Source: Fulvivirga maritima
GTDB taxonomy: Bacteria > Bacteroidota > Bacteroidia > Cytophagales > Cyclobacteriaceae
DNA: 64,000 nucleotides
Direction: 5' to 3'
NCBI RefSeq assembly: GCF_021389955.1
Contig: NZ_CP089980.1
Coordinates: forward strand, 3,715,001-3,779,000
Below the pieces are notes generated by a model. That model saw nothing but the letters and a program-made list of their open reading frames with translations, ran no database searches and was not told the DNA's origin. Below are positions 10,489-18,853 of the stretch, one piece after another; position 1 is the stretch's first letter, and each line of letters begins with the position of its first letter. Position numbers and translations under genes: made by a program.

Positions 10489-10866
10489 ATGGAAACTGAA
10501 GAAAAGCAACTGCATTTAAACAATATTATCAAGGGTATGGAAGAGGTAATAGAACTAACCAGAGAGTTAGATTATCATCAATTTACCCAAGAAGAGCAAA
10601 TCAAAGAGGAAGTGTACAGTAATCTGCAAATGATAGGTCAGGCTGCTTATCAGCTATCTATCAGCTCAGATGAGGCACAGGATCTCAACTTTGATACTGA
10701 TATATTAAGCGGATTTAGAAATGCGAGATATAACGAAGAAGTAGAAATGGATCATCAAATGGTATGGGGAGTCATTCAAAATGACCTACCGTTACTGAGA
10801 GATGAGGCTATTGAAGCTTCAGCAGAATTAGGTACACCGGCGGAAAATGCTAACACCCTTCAATAA
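10489..10866 (+). CDS. Orphan HepT-like (DUF86) protein lacking the RNase motif
   Basis: All-helical 125-residue protein. Residues 84-105, including MVWGVIQNDLPLLRDE, resemble the C-terminal helix of HepT/DUF86 proteins, and IGQAAYQLS (49-57) matches the helix containing IGEAA in that family. HepT toxins use an R-x4-6-H motif; here the corresponding segment is R77-N-A-R-Y-N82, without the histidine, so nuclease activity is unlikely. No minimal nucleotidyltransferase (MntA) gene is next to it. The family call is by eye and moderate. The gene is followed by a terminator-like hairpin and then by hsp20. It could be a domesticated helper or scaffold protein rather than a toxin. Confidence 0.6.
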   Translation: METEEKQLHLNNIIKGMEEVIELTRELDYHQFTQEEQIKEEVYSNLQMIGQAAYQLSISSDEAQDLNFDTDILSGFRNARYNEEVEMDHQMVWGVIQNDLPLLRDEAIEASAELGTPAENANTLQ

Positions 10867-10867
10867 G

Positions 10868-10890
10868 AAATTCTGCTGAACAGAATTTTT
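10868..10890 (+). terminator. Hairpin terminator after the HepT-like gene
   Basis: An 8-bp perfect stem AAATTCTG / CAGAATTT with loop CTGAA, running into TT, 2 nt after the stop codon at 10866. Compact and close to the stop; a likely terminator or processing hairpin before the hsp20 gene. Confidence 0.6.
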
Positions 10891-10910
10891 AACCTAAAAG
10901 TAAAATAACC

Positions 10911-11354
10911 ATGTTATACGATATTGAAAACTATAATAAAAGAAATGATTTAAACCCCGGATTTTGGGATCAGTTTACGAATAGAGATGTTTTTGAGGAT
11001 TTTCCTTTTGAAAGAGGCCCGAAGAGATTACCAGCAGTAAATGTAATTGAAAATAATCAGGAATTCATCCTGGAATTAGCGTCTCCCGGCATGTGTAAGG
11101 ATAACTATAAGCTGGAAGTTCAAAATAACATCTTGAATATTTCTGGAGACGTAAGGTCCAACGCAGAGAAGAGCAAGGAAAGCTATACCAGGAGAGAGTT
11201 TAATTATGCTTCTTTCACCCGATCGTTTATGCTGCCAGACTATGTGAAGCAAGAAGAAATAGCAGCAAGCTGTTCAGACGGAATTCTCACCGTTCACATT
11301 CCTAAAAGAGAGGAAGCAGAAGTAGAAACCAAAAGAGAGATTCTTATAGACTAA
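10911..11354 (+). CDS. Small heat shock protein, Hsp20/alpha-crystallin family
   Basis: ATP-independent holdase chaperone of 147 residues. The alpha-crystallin domain spans about residues 40-137: it opens with the strand PAVNVIENNQEFILELASPG and closes with the family signature near DGILTVHIPKR, where the usual G-x-L motif is present as GIL. An N-terminal arm of about 38 residues and a short acidic tail complete the normal domain order. The protein is cytoplasmic, with no signal peptide. The gene is followed by a strong terminator, so it is probably transcribed alone or with the gene before it. Confidence 0.93.
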   Translation: MLYDIENYNKRNDLNPGFWDQFTNRDVFEDFPFERGPKRLPAVNVIENNQEFILELASPGMCKDNYKLEVQNNILNISGDVRSNAEKSKESYTRREFNYASFTRSFMLPDYVKQEEIAASCSDGILTVHIPKREEAEVETKREILID

Positions 11355-11368
11355 GAAATAAAGATACA

Positions 11369-11402
11369 CCCCGAGAGAAAAGCTTCTTTCGGGGATTTTT
11401 TT
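11369..11402 (+). terminator. Rho-independent terminator after hsp20
   Basis: Stem CCCCGA / TCGGGG (11369-11374 and 11389-11394) with additional A/T pairing inside the loop, followed by a T-rich tract. Located 15 nt after the hsp20 stop codon. Confidence 0.85.
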
Positions 11403-11686
11403 GGTGTAAGGTTTTGGTTACACCTCCAAATTCATGCACTATGGGCAAAACCCATAGAATTTTTTTTAACAAGTTGATATTCAGAGCGATTAGCCTATTT
11501 TTTTACTGAAATGTACAATAAATTCCTTGTTTTTCAATCCTTTGCAAAATCGGCCTATTTTATTTATATGAATTCTAAATAAATCTGAAAAGGCCATTTT
11601 TGACGCAAAGGGGGCATTTTTTCACCTCTCTAACGGGAGCATGTCGATTTTTGTTGCATTAGGTGTCAAAAGCCACCATAAATATG

Positions 11687-11717
11687 TTTGAAATAAACTA
11701 AACCGATAGTAGATTTG
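11687..11717 (+). promoter_or_regulatory. Bacteroidota-type sigma-A promoter of the act-cox operon
   Basis: TTTG at 11687-11690 and TAGATTTG at 11710-11717 are separated by exactly 19 nt. This matches the Bacteroidota primary-sigma consensus TTTG-N19-TAnnTTTG. It predicts transcription starting around 11722 and a leader of about 50 nt before the first gene of the operon at 11772. Confidence 0.75.
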
Positions 11718-11771
11718 TGCCGGGTTAAGACATGCAAGTTGTTGCATAGAGAGTTATAAATTAAGTTAACA

Positions 11772-13076
11772 ATGGCGCAAAAAATATCGTTGAAAAGCGT
11801 TTTTCTAGCATTAGTATTATTAAGTTCGTTCTTATTTTCATATTCATCACAAGCACAGGAAGCTACGGAAGAAGCGGCTGCTGAAGCTCCTGCAGAGGGT
11901 GGTTCGGACGCTCCTTCAGAGGTGCCTACGGACGAGGCTAGAATTTCGGAGGGTAAGTCTTTGTTTGATTCAAACTGTAAGACTTGTCACAGAGTACATG
12001 AAAAACTAGTAGGACCCGCACTTAAAGACGTTTACAATAGAGCTCCTTCTATTGATTGGATTGTGAATTTTGTTCACAACTCATCTAAAGTAATCGCTAG
12101 CGGAGACGATTACGCTAATAAATTGTACAAAGAGTATAATCAAACTCAAATGACAGCCTTCCCTAGTTTTTCAAGGGATGAGATTTTGTCCATTATGGGT
12201 TACATAAAACAGCAGACCGATAAAGGTCCTGAAGTAGCGGTAGCGGCTCAGCCTGCTGCTGGTGCTGGCGAAGCAGCTCAATCAGGTAGTGCTATACCAG
12301 AAGGTTATCTGGATGCCATCATGATCGGGCTTATTGTTGTTTTAGTTCTAATTCTGGTAGTTCTGTTATTAATTACTACTGTACTTAGAAAATATTTAAA
12401 TCAAAGAGCAGATCTTGATGAAAGCGATGCTGAATTAGTTAATGCTCAGTTTAGTCTTGGTAGCACGGTTAGAAGTAAACCATTTATTTTTATCGTTACC
12501 TTCTTGTTTACTGCAATTGCATTTAAAGTAGTAATAAGCAACTTATTTGCGGTTGGTATTCAACAAGGATATGCTCCTAAGCAACCTATTGCCTTCTCAC
12601 ATAAAATTCACGCTGGTCAGTACGAAATTGATTGTAACTACTGCCACACCGGTGTAAGAAAAAGTAGAAGTGCAAACATCCCTTCTCCAAACATTTGTAT
12701 GAATTGTCATAGCGCCGTAAAAACAGAATCTCCTGAGATTCAGAAAATATACGCTGCTATTGAAAATGATAAACCAATTGAGTGGGTTAGAATTCATAAC
12801 CTTCCAGATTTATCTTACTTCAACCACTCACAACACGTGAAAGTGGGAGGCATCGAATGTCAGACATGTCATGGTGAAATCCAGGAAATGGAAGTGGTTC
12901 ACCAGGAAGCTCTCTTAACCATGGGCTGGTGTATAGACTGTCATAGAAAGACAGATGTTAACACCAAAGGCAATGAGTACTATGATAACTTAGTAGAGTT
13001 ACATAACTCAGAGAGTAAAGACGCCTTAAAAGTTGAAGATATCGGTGGCCTTGAATGTGCTAAATGCCACTACTAA
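11772..13076 (+). CDS. actA: Alternative complex III multiheme cytochrome ActA, with fused N-terminal monoheme domain
   Basis: Periplasmic electron-exit subunit of the quinol:cytochrome c oxidoreductase, 434 residues. After a signal peptide (1-29) and an Ala/Glu-rich linker comes a class-I cytochrome c domain with CKTCH at 69-73 and a probable Met127 axial ligand. Transmembrane helices follow at about 183-205 and 237-257, and then the pentaheme ActA domain with CxxCH at 288, 309, 363, 387 and 429. Six heme sites in total, one more than the classical pentaheme ActA. It is the first gene of a run of fifteen co-directional respiratory genes. The actA name follows the Rhodothermus/Flavobacterium complex III nomenclature. 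Confidence 0.93.
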   Translation: MAQKISLKSVFLALVLLSSFLFSYSSQAQEATEEAAAEAPAEGGSDAPSEVPTDEARISEGKSLFDSNCKTCHRVHEKLVGPALKDVYNRAPSIDWIVNFVHNSSKVIASGDDYANKLYKEYNQTQMTAFPSFSRDEILSIMGYIKQQTDKGPEVAVAAQPAAGAGEAAQSGSAIPEGYLDAIMIGLIVVLVLILVVLLLITTVLRKYLNQRADLDESDAELVNAQFSLGSTVRSKPFIFIVTFLFTAIAFKVVISNLFAVGIQQGYAPKQPIAFSHKIHAGQYEIDCNYCHTGVRKSRSANIPSPNICMNCHSAVKTESPEIQKIYAAIENDKPIEWVRIHNLPDLSYFNHSQHVKVGGIECQTCHGEIQEMEVVHQEALLTMGWCIDCHRKTDVNTKGNEYYDNLVELHNSESKDALKVEDIGGLECAKCHY

Positions 13077-13112
13077 AAATTGATTTGATAAGATTCCATC
13101 TATAGATAGATT

Positions 13113-16100
13113 ATGAGTGATAATAAAAAGACGTACTGGAAAGGTATTGAGCAATTATCTAATGATCCTGAGTTTATAAAAAACGCAGACAAAGAATTTC
13201 CTGAATTCCTTCCAACCGAACAAAATAGTGAAGAGGGTGGAGGCAGCAATCGACGCGACTTCCTTAAAATGATGGGCTTTGGTATTGCAGCTGTTTCTTT
13301 AGCAGCTTGTGAGGCCCCCATTAGAAAAGCTATTCCTTATGTGAATAAGCCTGTTGACGTTGATCCTGGTGTACCTAATTACTACGCTACTACCTATGTT
13401 AATGGAGGTGATGTTTGTAGCATAGTGGTGAAGACCAGAGAAGGTAGACCAATTAAGATAGAAGGAAATAAATCATCTAAAATCACTCAGGGAGCTACTA
13501 ATGCACAGGTTCAGGCCAGTGTATTAACGCTTTATGATAATGAGAGATTAAGAGGTCCTAAAATAGCTCAAAAGAATGCTAAATGGGCTGATTTAGATAA
13601 AGAGGTTATTAATAAATTAAACAGTGTGGCTGCTAAGGGTGGCCAAATCAGAATTGTAAGCAATACAATTACCAGCCCTACCACATTGAAAGTAATAGAA
13701 GAGTTTAAGGCGAAGTACCCTACTACAGAGCTCGTTACTTATGACGCAGTTTCTAGTGATGGTATTCTAAAAGCAAACGAGGAATCATTCGGTCAAAGAG
13801 TGCTTCCTTCTTATGATTTTAGCAAAGCCGATGTTATTGTAAGCTTTGGTGCTGACTTCTTAGGTACATGGATTTCTCCTGTAGAGTACACTAAACAATA
13901 CAGTAAAACAAGGAAATTAGGCCCTGACAAGAAAACTATGTCAAGGCATTATCAGTTTGAGAGTAATCTTTCTCTTACTGGTTCTAATGCTGATTACAGA
14001 TACCCGGTAAAACCTTCTGAAGCAGGTAAACTGGTAGTAGAATTGTATAATGCATTAGGAAATAAAAAATCATCTAACGAAGGTATTAATAAAGCAGCCG
14101 CTGATCTTAAAAAGGCCAGAGGTAAAGCCTTAGTAGTTTCTGGTTCTAATGACCCTGCAGTACAGGTAATGGTTAACGCTATTAACAACTTGCTAGGTAA
14201 TTATGGAAATACGCTAGATATCACTACTCCTTCTAACTATAGAAAAGGAGATGATTCTGCTATGAAGAGTTTCGTAGCTGATGCTAAAGGAGGTAGAGTA
14301 GGAGCCGTTATTTTCTATAACTGTAATCCTTTATATAACTATGCTGGTGCAGCTGAGTTAAAAGAAGCTTTATCTAAAGTTTCTCTTAAAGTAAGTACTG
14401 CAGACAGACCTGATGAAACAGCTATTGTTTCTGATTATGTTGCTCCTGATCATCACTTCTTAGAATCATGGAATGATGCTGAACCTAAAAAAGGAAGCTA
14501 CACTTTAACTCAGCCTACTATAACTCCTATTTTCAAGACAAGACAAGCTCAGGAGAGTTTAATGACTTGGTCTGGAGTAGCAGAGCCTGATTATTACACT
14601 TATTTAGTTAATGCCTGGAAAGAGTTAGGTGTTAATGATATAGATGAAGTATTATACGAAGGTGTTTATGAAACTTCTAAATCAGTAACAGAGGTAGTAG
14701 AAGAAACGGTAAGTACTACTTCATTTAGTGGTAATGTATCTGCAGCTTCTCAAGCTATCTCTAAGAACTATAAAGGTTCAGGAGTAGAATTAGCACTTTA
14801 TCAAAAAGTAAGTCTTGGAGATGGTTCTCAGGCGAACAACCCTTGGTTACAAGAGTTGCCAGATCCTATCAGTAAATCTACTTGGGATAACTACTTAACC
14901 GTTTCTAAAAAATGGGCTTCAGAAAATGACCTTTCTTCTTCTCAAGGAGAATGTAACAAGGCTAAGCTTACTGTAAATGGTAAGTCAGTAACAGTGCCTA
15001 TCCTTATCCAACCAGGACAGGCAGAAGGAACTGTTGGTTTAGCTTTAGGTTATGGAAGAACAAGTGCTGGTAAAGTGGCTGATGGAAGAGGAGTTGATGC
15101 TTATCCTTTCGTAAATGTATTAAACGGAACTAGCTCATATGATGTATTCAGTGGAGTAACCATTGAAATACTACCAGAAAGATATCAGATTGCACAAACT
15201 CAGATGCACCAGACTTACATGGGTAGAGAAGGTGTTATTCAGGAATCTGTACTTTCAGAATATCAAAAAGATCCTTTTGCAGGAAGATATAGACCTCAAA
15301 TAGCAGACTGGAGAGAAGAGAGTGGAAGTACTCCTGCCGGTGCATTAAGCTTATGGAAAGGTCACGAATATAATAACCACCACTGGGGAATGGCTATTGA
15401 CCTTACATCATGTACAGGTTGTAGTGCTTGTGTGGTGTCTTGTCACTCTGAAAACAACGTGCCTGTAGTAGGTCGTGAAGAGGTGATTAATAAGAGAGAC
15501 ATGCACTGGATGCGTATCGATAGATACTACAGTAGTGATGCTGCTCCAGATGATCTTAAAGGACTAGAAGAAGCCGCAGCTAATCCTGAGGTGACCTTCC
15601 AACCTATGATGTGTCAGCATTGTAACAATGCTCCTTGTGAAACTGTTTGTCCGGTAGCTGCTACCAGCCACAGTTCAGAAGGTCTTAACCAAATGGTATA
15701 TAACAGATGTATTGGTACTAGATATTGTGCTAACAACTGTCCTTATAAAGTAAGACGTTTCAACTGGTTCAAGTACCATGACAATGGTAACTTCGAGAAC
15801 ACTAATACAGCTATGAACTCTGACTTGGGTAAAATGGTATTGAACCCTGATGTTACTGTTCGTTCAAGAGGTGTTATGGAGAAATGTTCTCTATGTGTAC
15901 AAAGAATTCAGTACGGAAAACTTGAAGCGAAGAAAGAAGGTAGAAGACCTAATGATGGAGACATCAACACTGCTTGTGCTAGTGCTTGTCCTTCAGATGC
16001 GATTGTTTTCGGTGATATGAAAGACGAAAACAGCAGAATCTATCAGTTGCTTAAAATTAAGGATACTGAAATTGATTATATTACTGAGACAGAAATCCAC

Positions 16101-16202
16101 GAACCTAGAGCATACCATGTACTAGAGGAGATAGGTGTTAAACCTAATATTACTTATCTTACTAAGATTAGAAATAAGGATTTAAAAGATCATAAAGCTT
16201 AA
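13113..16202 (+). CDS. actB: Alternative complex III iron-sulfur subunit ActB (TAT-variant-translocated)
   Basis: Large periplasmic subunit, 1029 residues, joining a molybdopterin-oxidoreductase-like domain to a ferredoxin domain. The N-terminus carries the variant twin-arginine signal NRRDFLKMMGFG (about 46-57) preceded by the family element YWKGIEQL. Residues ~70-740 form the catalytic-subunit-like part, which binds no cofactor in characterised homologues. From about residue 765 come the iron-sulfur cysteine motifs CTGCSACVVSC, CQHCNNAPCETVCP, CIGTRYCANNCP and CSLC...CASACP, enough for one 3Fe-4S and three 4Fe-4S clusters. It passes electrons from the quinol site in ActC to the hemes of ActA. 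Confidence 0.95.
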   Translation: MSDNKKTYWKGIEQLSNDPEFIKNADKEFPEFLPTEQNSEEGGGSNRRDFLKMMGFGIAAVSLAACEAPIRKAIPYVNKPVDVDPGVPNYYATTYVNGGDVCSIVVKTREGRPIKIEGNKSSKITQGATNAQVQASVLTLYDNERLRGPKIAQKNAKWADLDKEVINKLNSVAAKGGQIRIVSNTITSPTTLKVIEEFKAKYPTTELVTYDAVSSDGILKANEESFGQRVLPSYDFSKADVIVSFGADFLGTWISPVEYTKQYSKTRKLGPDKKTMSRHYQFESNLSLTGSNADYRYPVKPSEAGKLVVELYNALGNKKSSNEGINKAAADLKKARGKALVVSGSNDPAVQVMVNAINNLLGNYGNTLDITTPSNYRKGDDSAMKSFVADAKGGRVGAVIFYNCNPLYNYAGAAELKEALSKVSLKVSTADRPDETAIVSDYVAPDHHFLESWNDAEPKKGSYTLTQPTITPIFKTRQAQESLMTWSGVAEPDYYTYLVNAWKELGVNDIDEVLYEGVYETSKSVTEVVEETVSTTSFSGNVSAASQAISKNYKGSGVELALYQKVSLGDGSQANNPWLQELPDPISKSTWDNYLTVSKKWASENDLSSSQGECNKAKLTVNGKSVTVPILIQPGQAEGTVGLALGYGRTSAGKVADGRGVDAYPFVNVLNGTSSYDVFSGVTIEILPERYQIAQTQMHQTYMGREGVIQESVLSEYQKDPFAGRYRPQIADWREESGSTPAGALSLWKGHEYNNHHWGMAIDLTSCTGCSACVVSCHSENNVPVVGREEVINKRDMHWMRIDRYYSSDAAPDDLKGLEEAAANPEVTFQPMMCQHCNNAPCETVCPVAATSHSSEGLNQMVYNRCIGTRYCANNCPYKVRRFNWFKYHDNGNFENTNTAMNSDLGKMVLNPDVTVRSRGVMEKCSLCVQRIQYGKLEAKKEGRRPNDGDINTACASACPSDAIVFGDMKDENSRIYQLLKIKDTEIDYITETEIHEPRAYHVLEEIGVKPNITYLTKIRNKDLKDHKA

Positions 16203-16257
16203 TTGTAAAAGTAAACTGGAGACAGGATACTAAATAGAAATTTTTAATAGAGAGAAT

Positions 16258-17628
16258 ATGCAAGTTACTTCATCCGTTCGAGAACCATTAGTAACCGGTG
16301 GTAAGACCGTTCACGATGTTACGGAAGATATATGCAGACAGGTAGAGGGTAAGCCTAGTAAATCATGGATGCTTGGAATAGCAGTATCACTGGTGGCTTT
16401 ACTAATAGGTGCCTATGCTGTATTCATGTTAGTATGGGAAGGAATAGGTGTTTGGGGATTAAATAAAACCATCGGTTGGGCATGGGATATTACCAACTTC
16501 GTATGGTGGGTTGGTATAGGTCACGCAGGAACCTTGATCTCTGCCATTCTTCTACTGTTCAGACAGAAATGGAGAATGTCTATTAACAGAGCGGCGGAAG
16601 CGATGACGATTTTCGCAGTAATATGTGCAGCTTGTTTCCCAGGCTTGCACATGGGTAGACTTTGGTTAGGCTTTTATTGGGCGTTACCATTACCAAATAC
16701 GTTCGGTTCACTTTGGGTTAACTTTAACTCACCACTTTTATGGGATGTGTTCGCGATTAGTACTTACTTCACAGTATCACTAGTATTCTGGTACATTGGT
16801 CTTATTCCTGATTTTGCTTCTATCAGAGACAGAGCTACCAATAAGATATCAAAAATGGTGTACGGAACTTTGAGTTTCGGATGGGATGGAGCCGCTAAAA
16901 CTTGGGGTAGATATGAGTTCGTTGCTCTTATCCTTGCTGGTTTGGCTACACCACTTGTACTTTCAGTACACACTATCGTATCTTTTGACTTTGCTACATC
17001 AGTTATACCAGGATGGCACAGTACTATCTTCCCTCCATACTTCGTGGCTGGGGCGATCTTCTCTGGATTTGCCATGGTATTAACACTCTTGCTTATCGCT
17101 CGTAAGCTCTTAAAGCTTGAAGATTATATCACTCGTGAGCACGTTGAGTTGATGAACATCATTATCATCGTTACAGGTGGTGTGGTTGCCATTGCTTATG
17201 CTACAGAATTCTTCATAGGATGGTATACAGGAGTTGAATATGAAAATTATACTTATATGTCATATGGTGCTGCTACTGGTCCTTACGCATGGGCTTTCTG
17301 GGCACTGATTATATGTAACATCATTATACCTGGTACATTATGGTTTAAACAAATCAGAACTAACTTTATCACTTCATTCATCATCTCTATTGTTATTAAC
17401 ATAGGTATGTGGTTCGAAAGATTTGATATCATCGTTATGTGTTTGAGCCGTGATTATCTACCTTCTAGTTGGGCTATGTTCTATCCAACTATCTATGATG
17501 TGGGTGTATATGTGTTTACTCTGGGATTATTTTTTACACTATTCTTGTTGTTCTCTAAATTCTTCCCGGTAATAAACATGGCCGAAGTAAAAAGTATTAT
17601 TAAGTCATCGTCTTCTAAAAAGAATTAA
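16258..17628 (+). CDS. actC: Alternative complex III membrane subunit ActC (NrfD-like)
   Basis: Integral membrane protein of 456 residues with about ten transmembrane helices, homologous to NrfD/PsrC quinol-binding subunits. Conserved segments such as WWVGIGHAGTLISAILLLFR and HTIVSFDFATSVIPGWH are characteristic of ActC. It carries the quinol oxidation site and docks to the iron-sulfur part of ActB. No signal peptide. A 55-nt gap separates it from actB, and actD follows after 5 nt. Confidence 0.94.
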   Translation: MQVTSSVREPLVTGGKTVHDVTEDICRQVEGKPSKSWMLGIAVSLVALLIGAYAVFMLVWEGIGVWGLNKTIGWAWDITNFVWWVGIGHAGTLISAILLLFRQKWRMSINRAAEAMTIFAVICAACFPGLHMGRLWLGFYWALPLPNTFGSLWVNFNSPLLWDVFAISTYFTVSLVFWYIGLIPDFASIRDRATNKISKMVYGTLSFGWDGAAKTWGRYEFVALILAGLATPLVLSVHTIVSFDFATSVIPGWHSTIFPPYFVAGAIFSGFAMVLTLLLIARKLLKLEDYITREHVELMNIIIIVTGGVVAIAYATEFFIGWYTGVEYENYTYMSYGAATGPYAWAFWALIICNIIIPGTLWFKQIRTNFITSFIISIVINIGMWFERFDIIVMCLSRDYLPSSWAMFYPTIYDVGVYVFTLGLFFTLFLLFSKFFPVINMAEVKSIIKSSSSKKN

Positions 17629-17633
17629 AATAA

Positions 17634-18158
17634 ATGGAAAGTAATAAACACTTTGTTTTAGGCATCTATGATGATGAAGACGTTCTCTTAAGTGCTGTGA
17701 GAAAGGTAAAAGAGAGCGGCGTTAAAATTCATGAAGTCTACACTCCTTTTCCGGTTCACGGATTAGATGAGGAATTAGGATATAAAAGAACCAGATTACC
17801 AATAGTAGCTTTCTTGTTCGGATTATTAGGAACAACATTAGCACTTACTATGCAAATATGGATGCTGGGTTATGACTGGCCTATGATCATAGGTGGAAAG
17901 AACTTCGCTTCATTACCTCCATTTATTCCTGTTACTTTTGAGCTTACTGTGCTTTTATCTGCCTTAGGTATGGTGGGTACTTTTATGATTATCAGTAACC
18001 TTAAGCCCTATGGCAAGCCCAGATTAATGGATAAGAGATGTACTGATGACAAGCACGTAATGGCTATAGATCTAGCTAAGAATGACTTAAGTCAGGATGA
18101 TATAAAATCTATAATAGGAGACTCTGGTGCTCAGGAAGTGAATTTAAAGGATTTTTAA
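17634..18158 (+). CDS. actD: Alternative complex III subunit ActD (DUF3341)
   Basis: Membrane subunit of 174 residues. The N-terminal soluble part has the DUF3341 signature GIYDDEDVLLSAVRKVKESG and the segment VYTPFPVHGLDE. Two transmembrane helices follow at about 57-80 and 97-120, then a cytoplasmic tail. It is a structural subunit of the quinol:cytochrome c oxidoreductase, found only in this gene context. Start 5 nt after actC suggests translational coupling. Confidence 0.93.
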   Translation: MESNKHFVLGIYDDEDVLLSAVRKVKESGVKIHEVYTPFPVHGLDEELGYKRTRLPIVAFLFGLLGTTLALTMQIWMLGYDWPMIIGGKNFASLPPFIPVTFELTVLLSALGMVGTFMIISNLKPYGKPRLMDKRCTDDKHVMAIDLAKNDLSQDDIKSIIGDSGAQEVNLKDF

Positions 18159-18183
18159 ATAGGAATAAGGAATATTTAGCACG

Positions 18184-18816
18184 ATGAATATTTATAAAAA
18201 TATAAAATTTGTTTTTGGAATAGCATTAGCTGCCTCACTGGCTTCATGTGCAGCAGGTGGTGAAGACCAAGGACTAGAATATGCTCCAAACATGTATCAT
18301 TCAGTTCCTTATGAGCCTTTAACACAAATTACTGATAAATCAGCTGGTACAGCTACCGAATGGTTAGATGAAAATAGTGACGGACATGGTGAGTATTATA
18401 ACTCTAATCCTCTCAATCCTCATGAAATGACCATGAGAACTCCACCAGCTAATACGGTAAAAAGAAATAAAAATGGCTTTTTGCCATATAGATTACCAAA
18501 AGATAGTTTGGAATTAGCTTCTAGAACTATGATAAATCCACTACCTAATATTGATGAGGTAATAGAGGATGGACATATGTTATATAATCGCTTTTGTGAG
18601 CATTGTCATGGTGGAGCTGGACAAGCAGATGGACTAGTATCAGAGAAATTTCCTGGTGTGGCTAACTTAACAGGTGCTGCATATAAGGATATCACTGAAG
18701 GACATATATTCCACGTGATTACATGGGGTAAAGGTCTTATGGGAGCTCACGGCTCACAGCTTAGTCCTGAAGAAAGATGGAAGATAGCTAAATTTGTTAA
18801 AACTCTACAAAAGTAA
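18184..18816 (+). CDS. actE: Alternative complex III monoheme cytochrome c lipoprotein ActE
   Basis: Lipid-anchored periplasmic cytochrome c, 210 residues. The lipoprotein signal ends with SLASC (Cys22). One heme-binding motif, CEHCH at 138-142, is followed by a methionine in GLMGAHGSQ (about residue 180) as probable sixth ligand. It probably passes electrons from ActA toward the oxidase. Because ActA here already carries a fused monoheme domain, the complex would contain two separate class-I cytochrome domains. Confidence 0.93.
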   Translation: MNIYKNIKFVFGIALAASLASCAAGGEDQGLEYAPNMYHSVPYEPLTQITDKSAGTATEWLDENSDGHGEYYNSNPLNPHEMTMRTPPANTVKRNKNGFLPYRLPKDSLELASRTMINPLPNIDEVIEDGHMLYNRFCEHCHGGAGQADGLVSEKFPGVANLTGAAYKDITEGHIFHVITWGKGLMGAHGSQLSPEERWKIAKFVKTLQK

Positions 18817-18853
18817 TAATTTATAATGCCGCTGGCATAAAATAGATATTCAA

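Larger units (their letters stand above)
11355..11771 (+). other. Long intergenic region upstream of the respiratory operon
   Basis: 417 bp without a credible gene. It holds the hsp20 terminator at its left end and a near-perfect Bacteroidota promoter at 11687-11717 at its right end. Between them (about 11405-11680) is AT-rich sequence with no open frame worth calling and no obvious structured RNA. Regulatory sites for the terminal oxidase operon could lie here. Confidence 0.6.
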
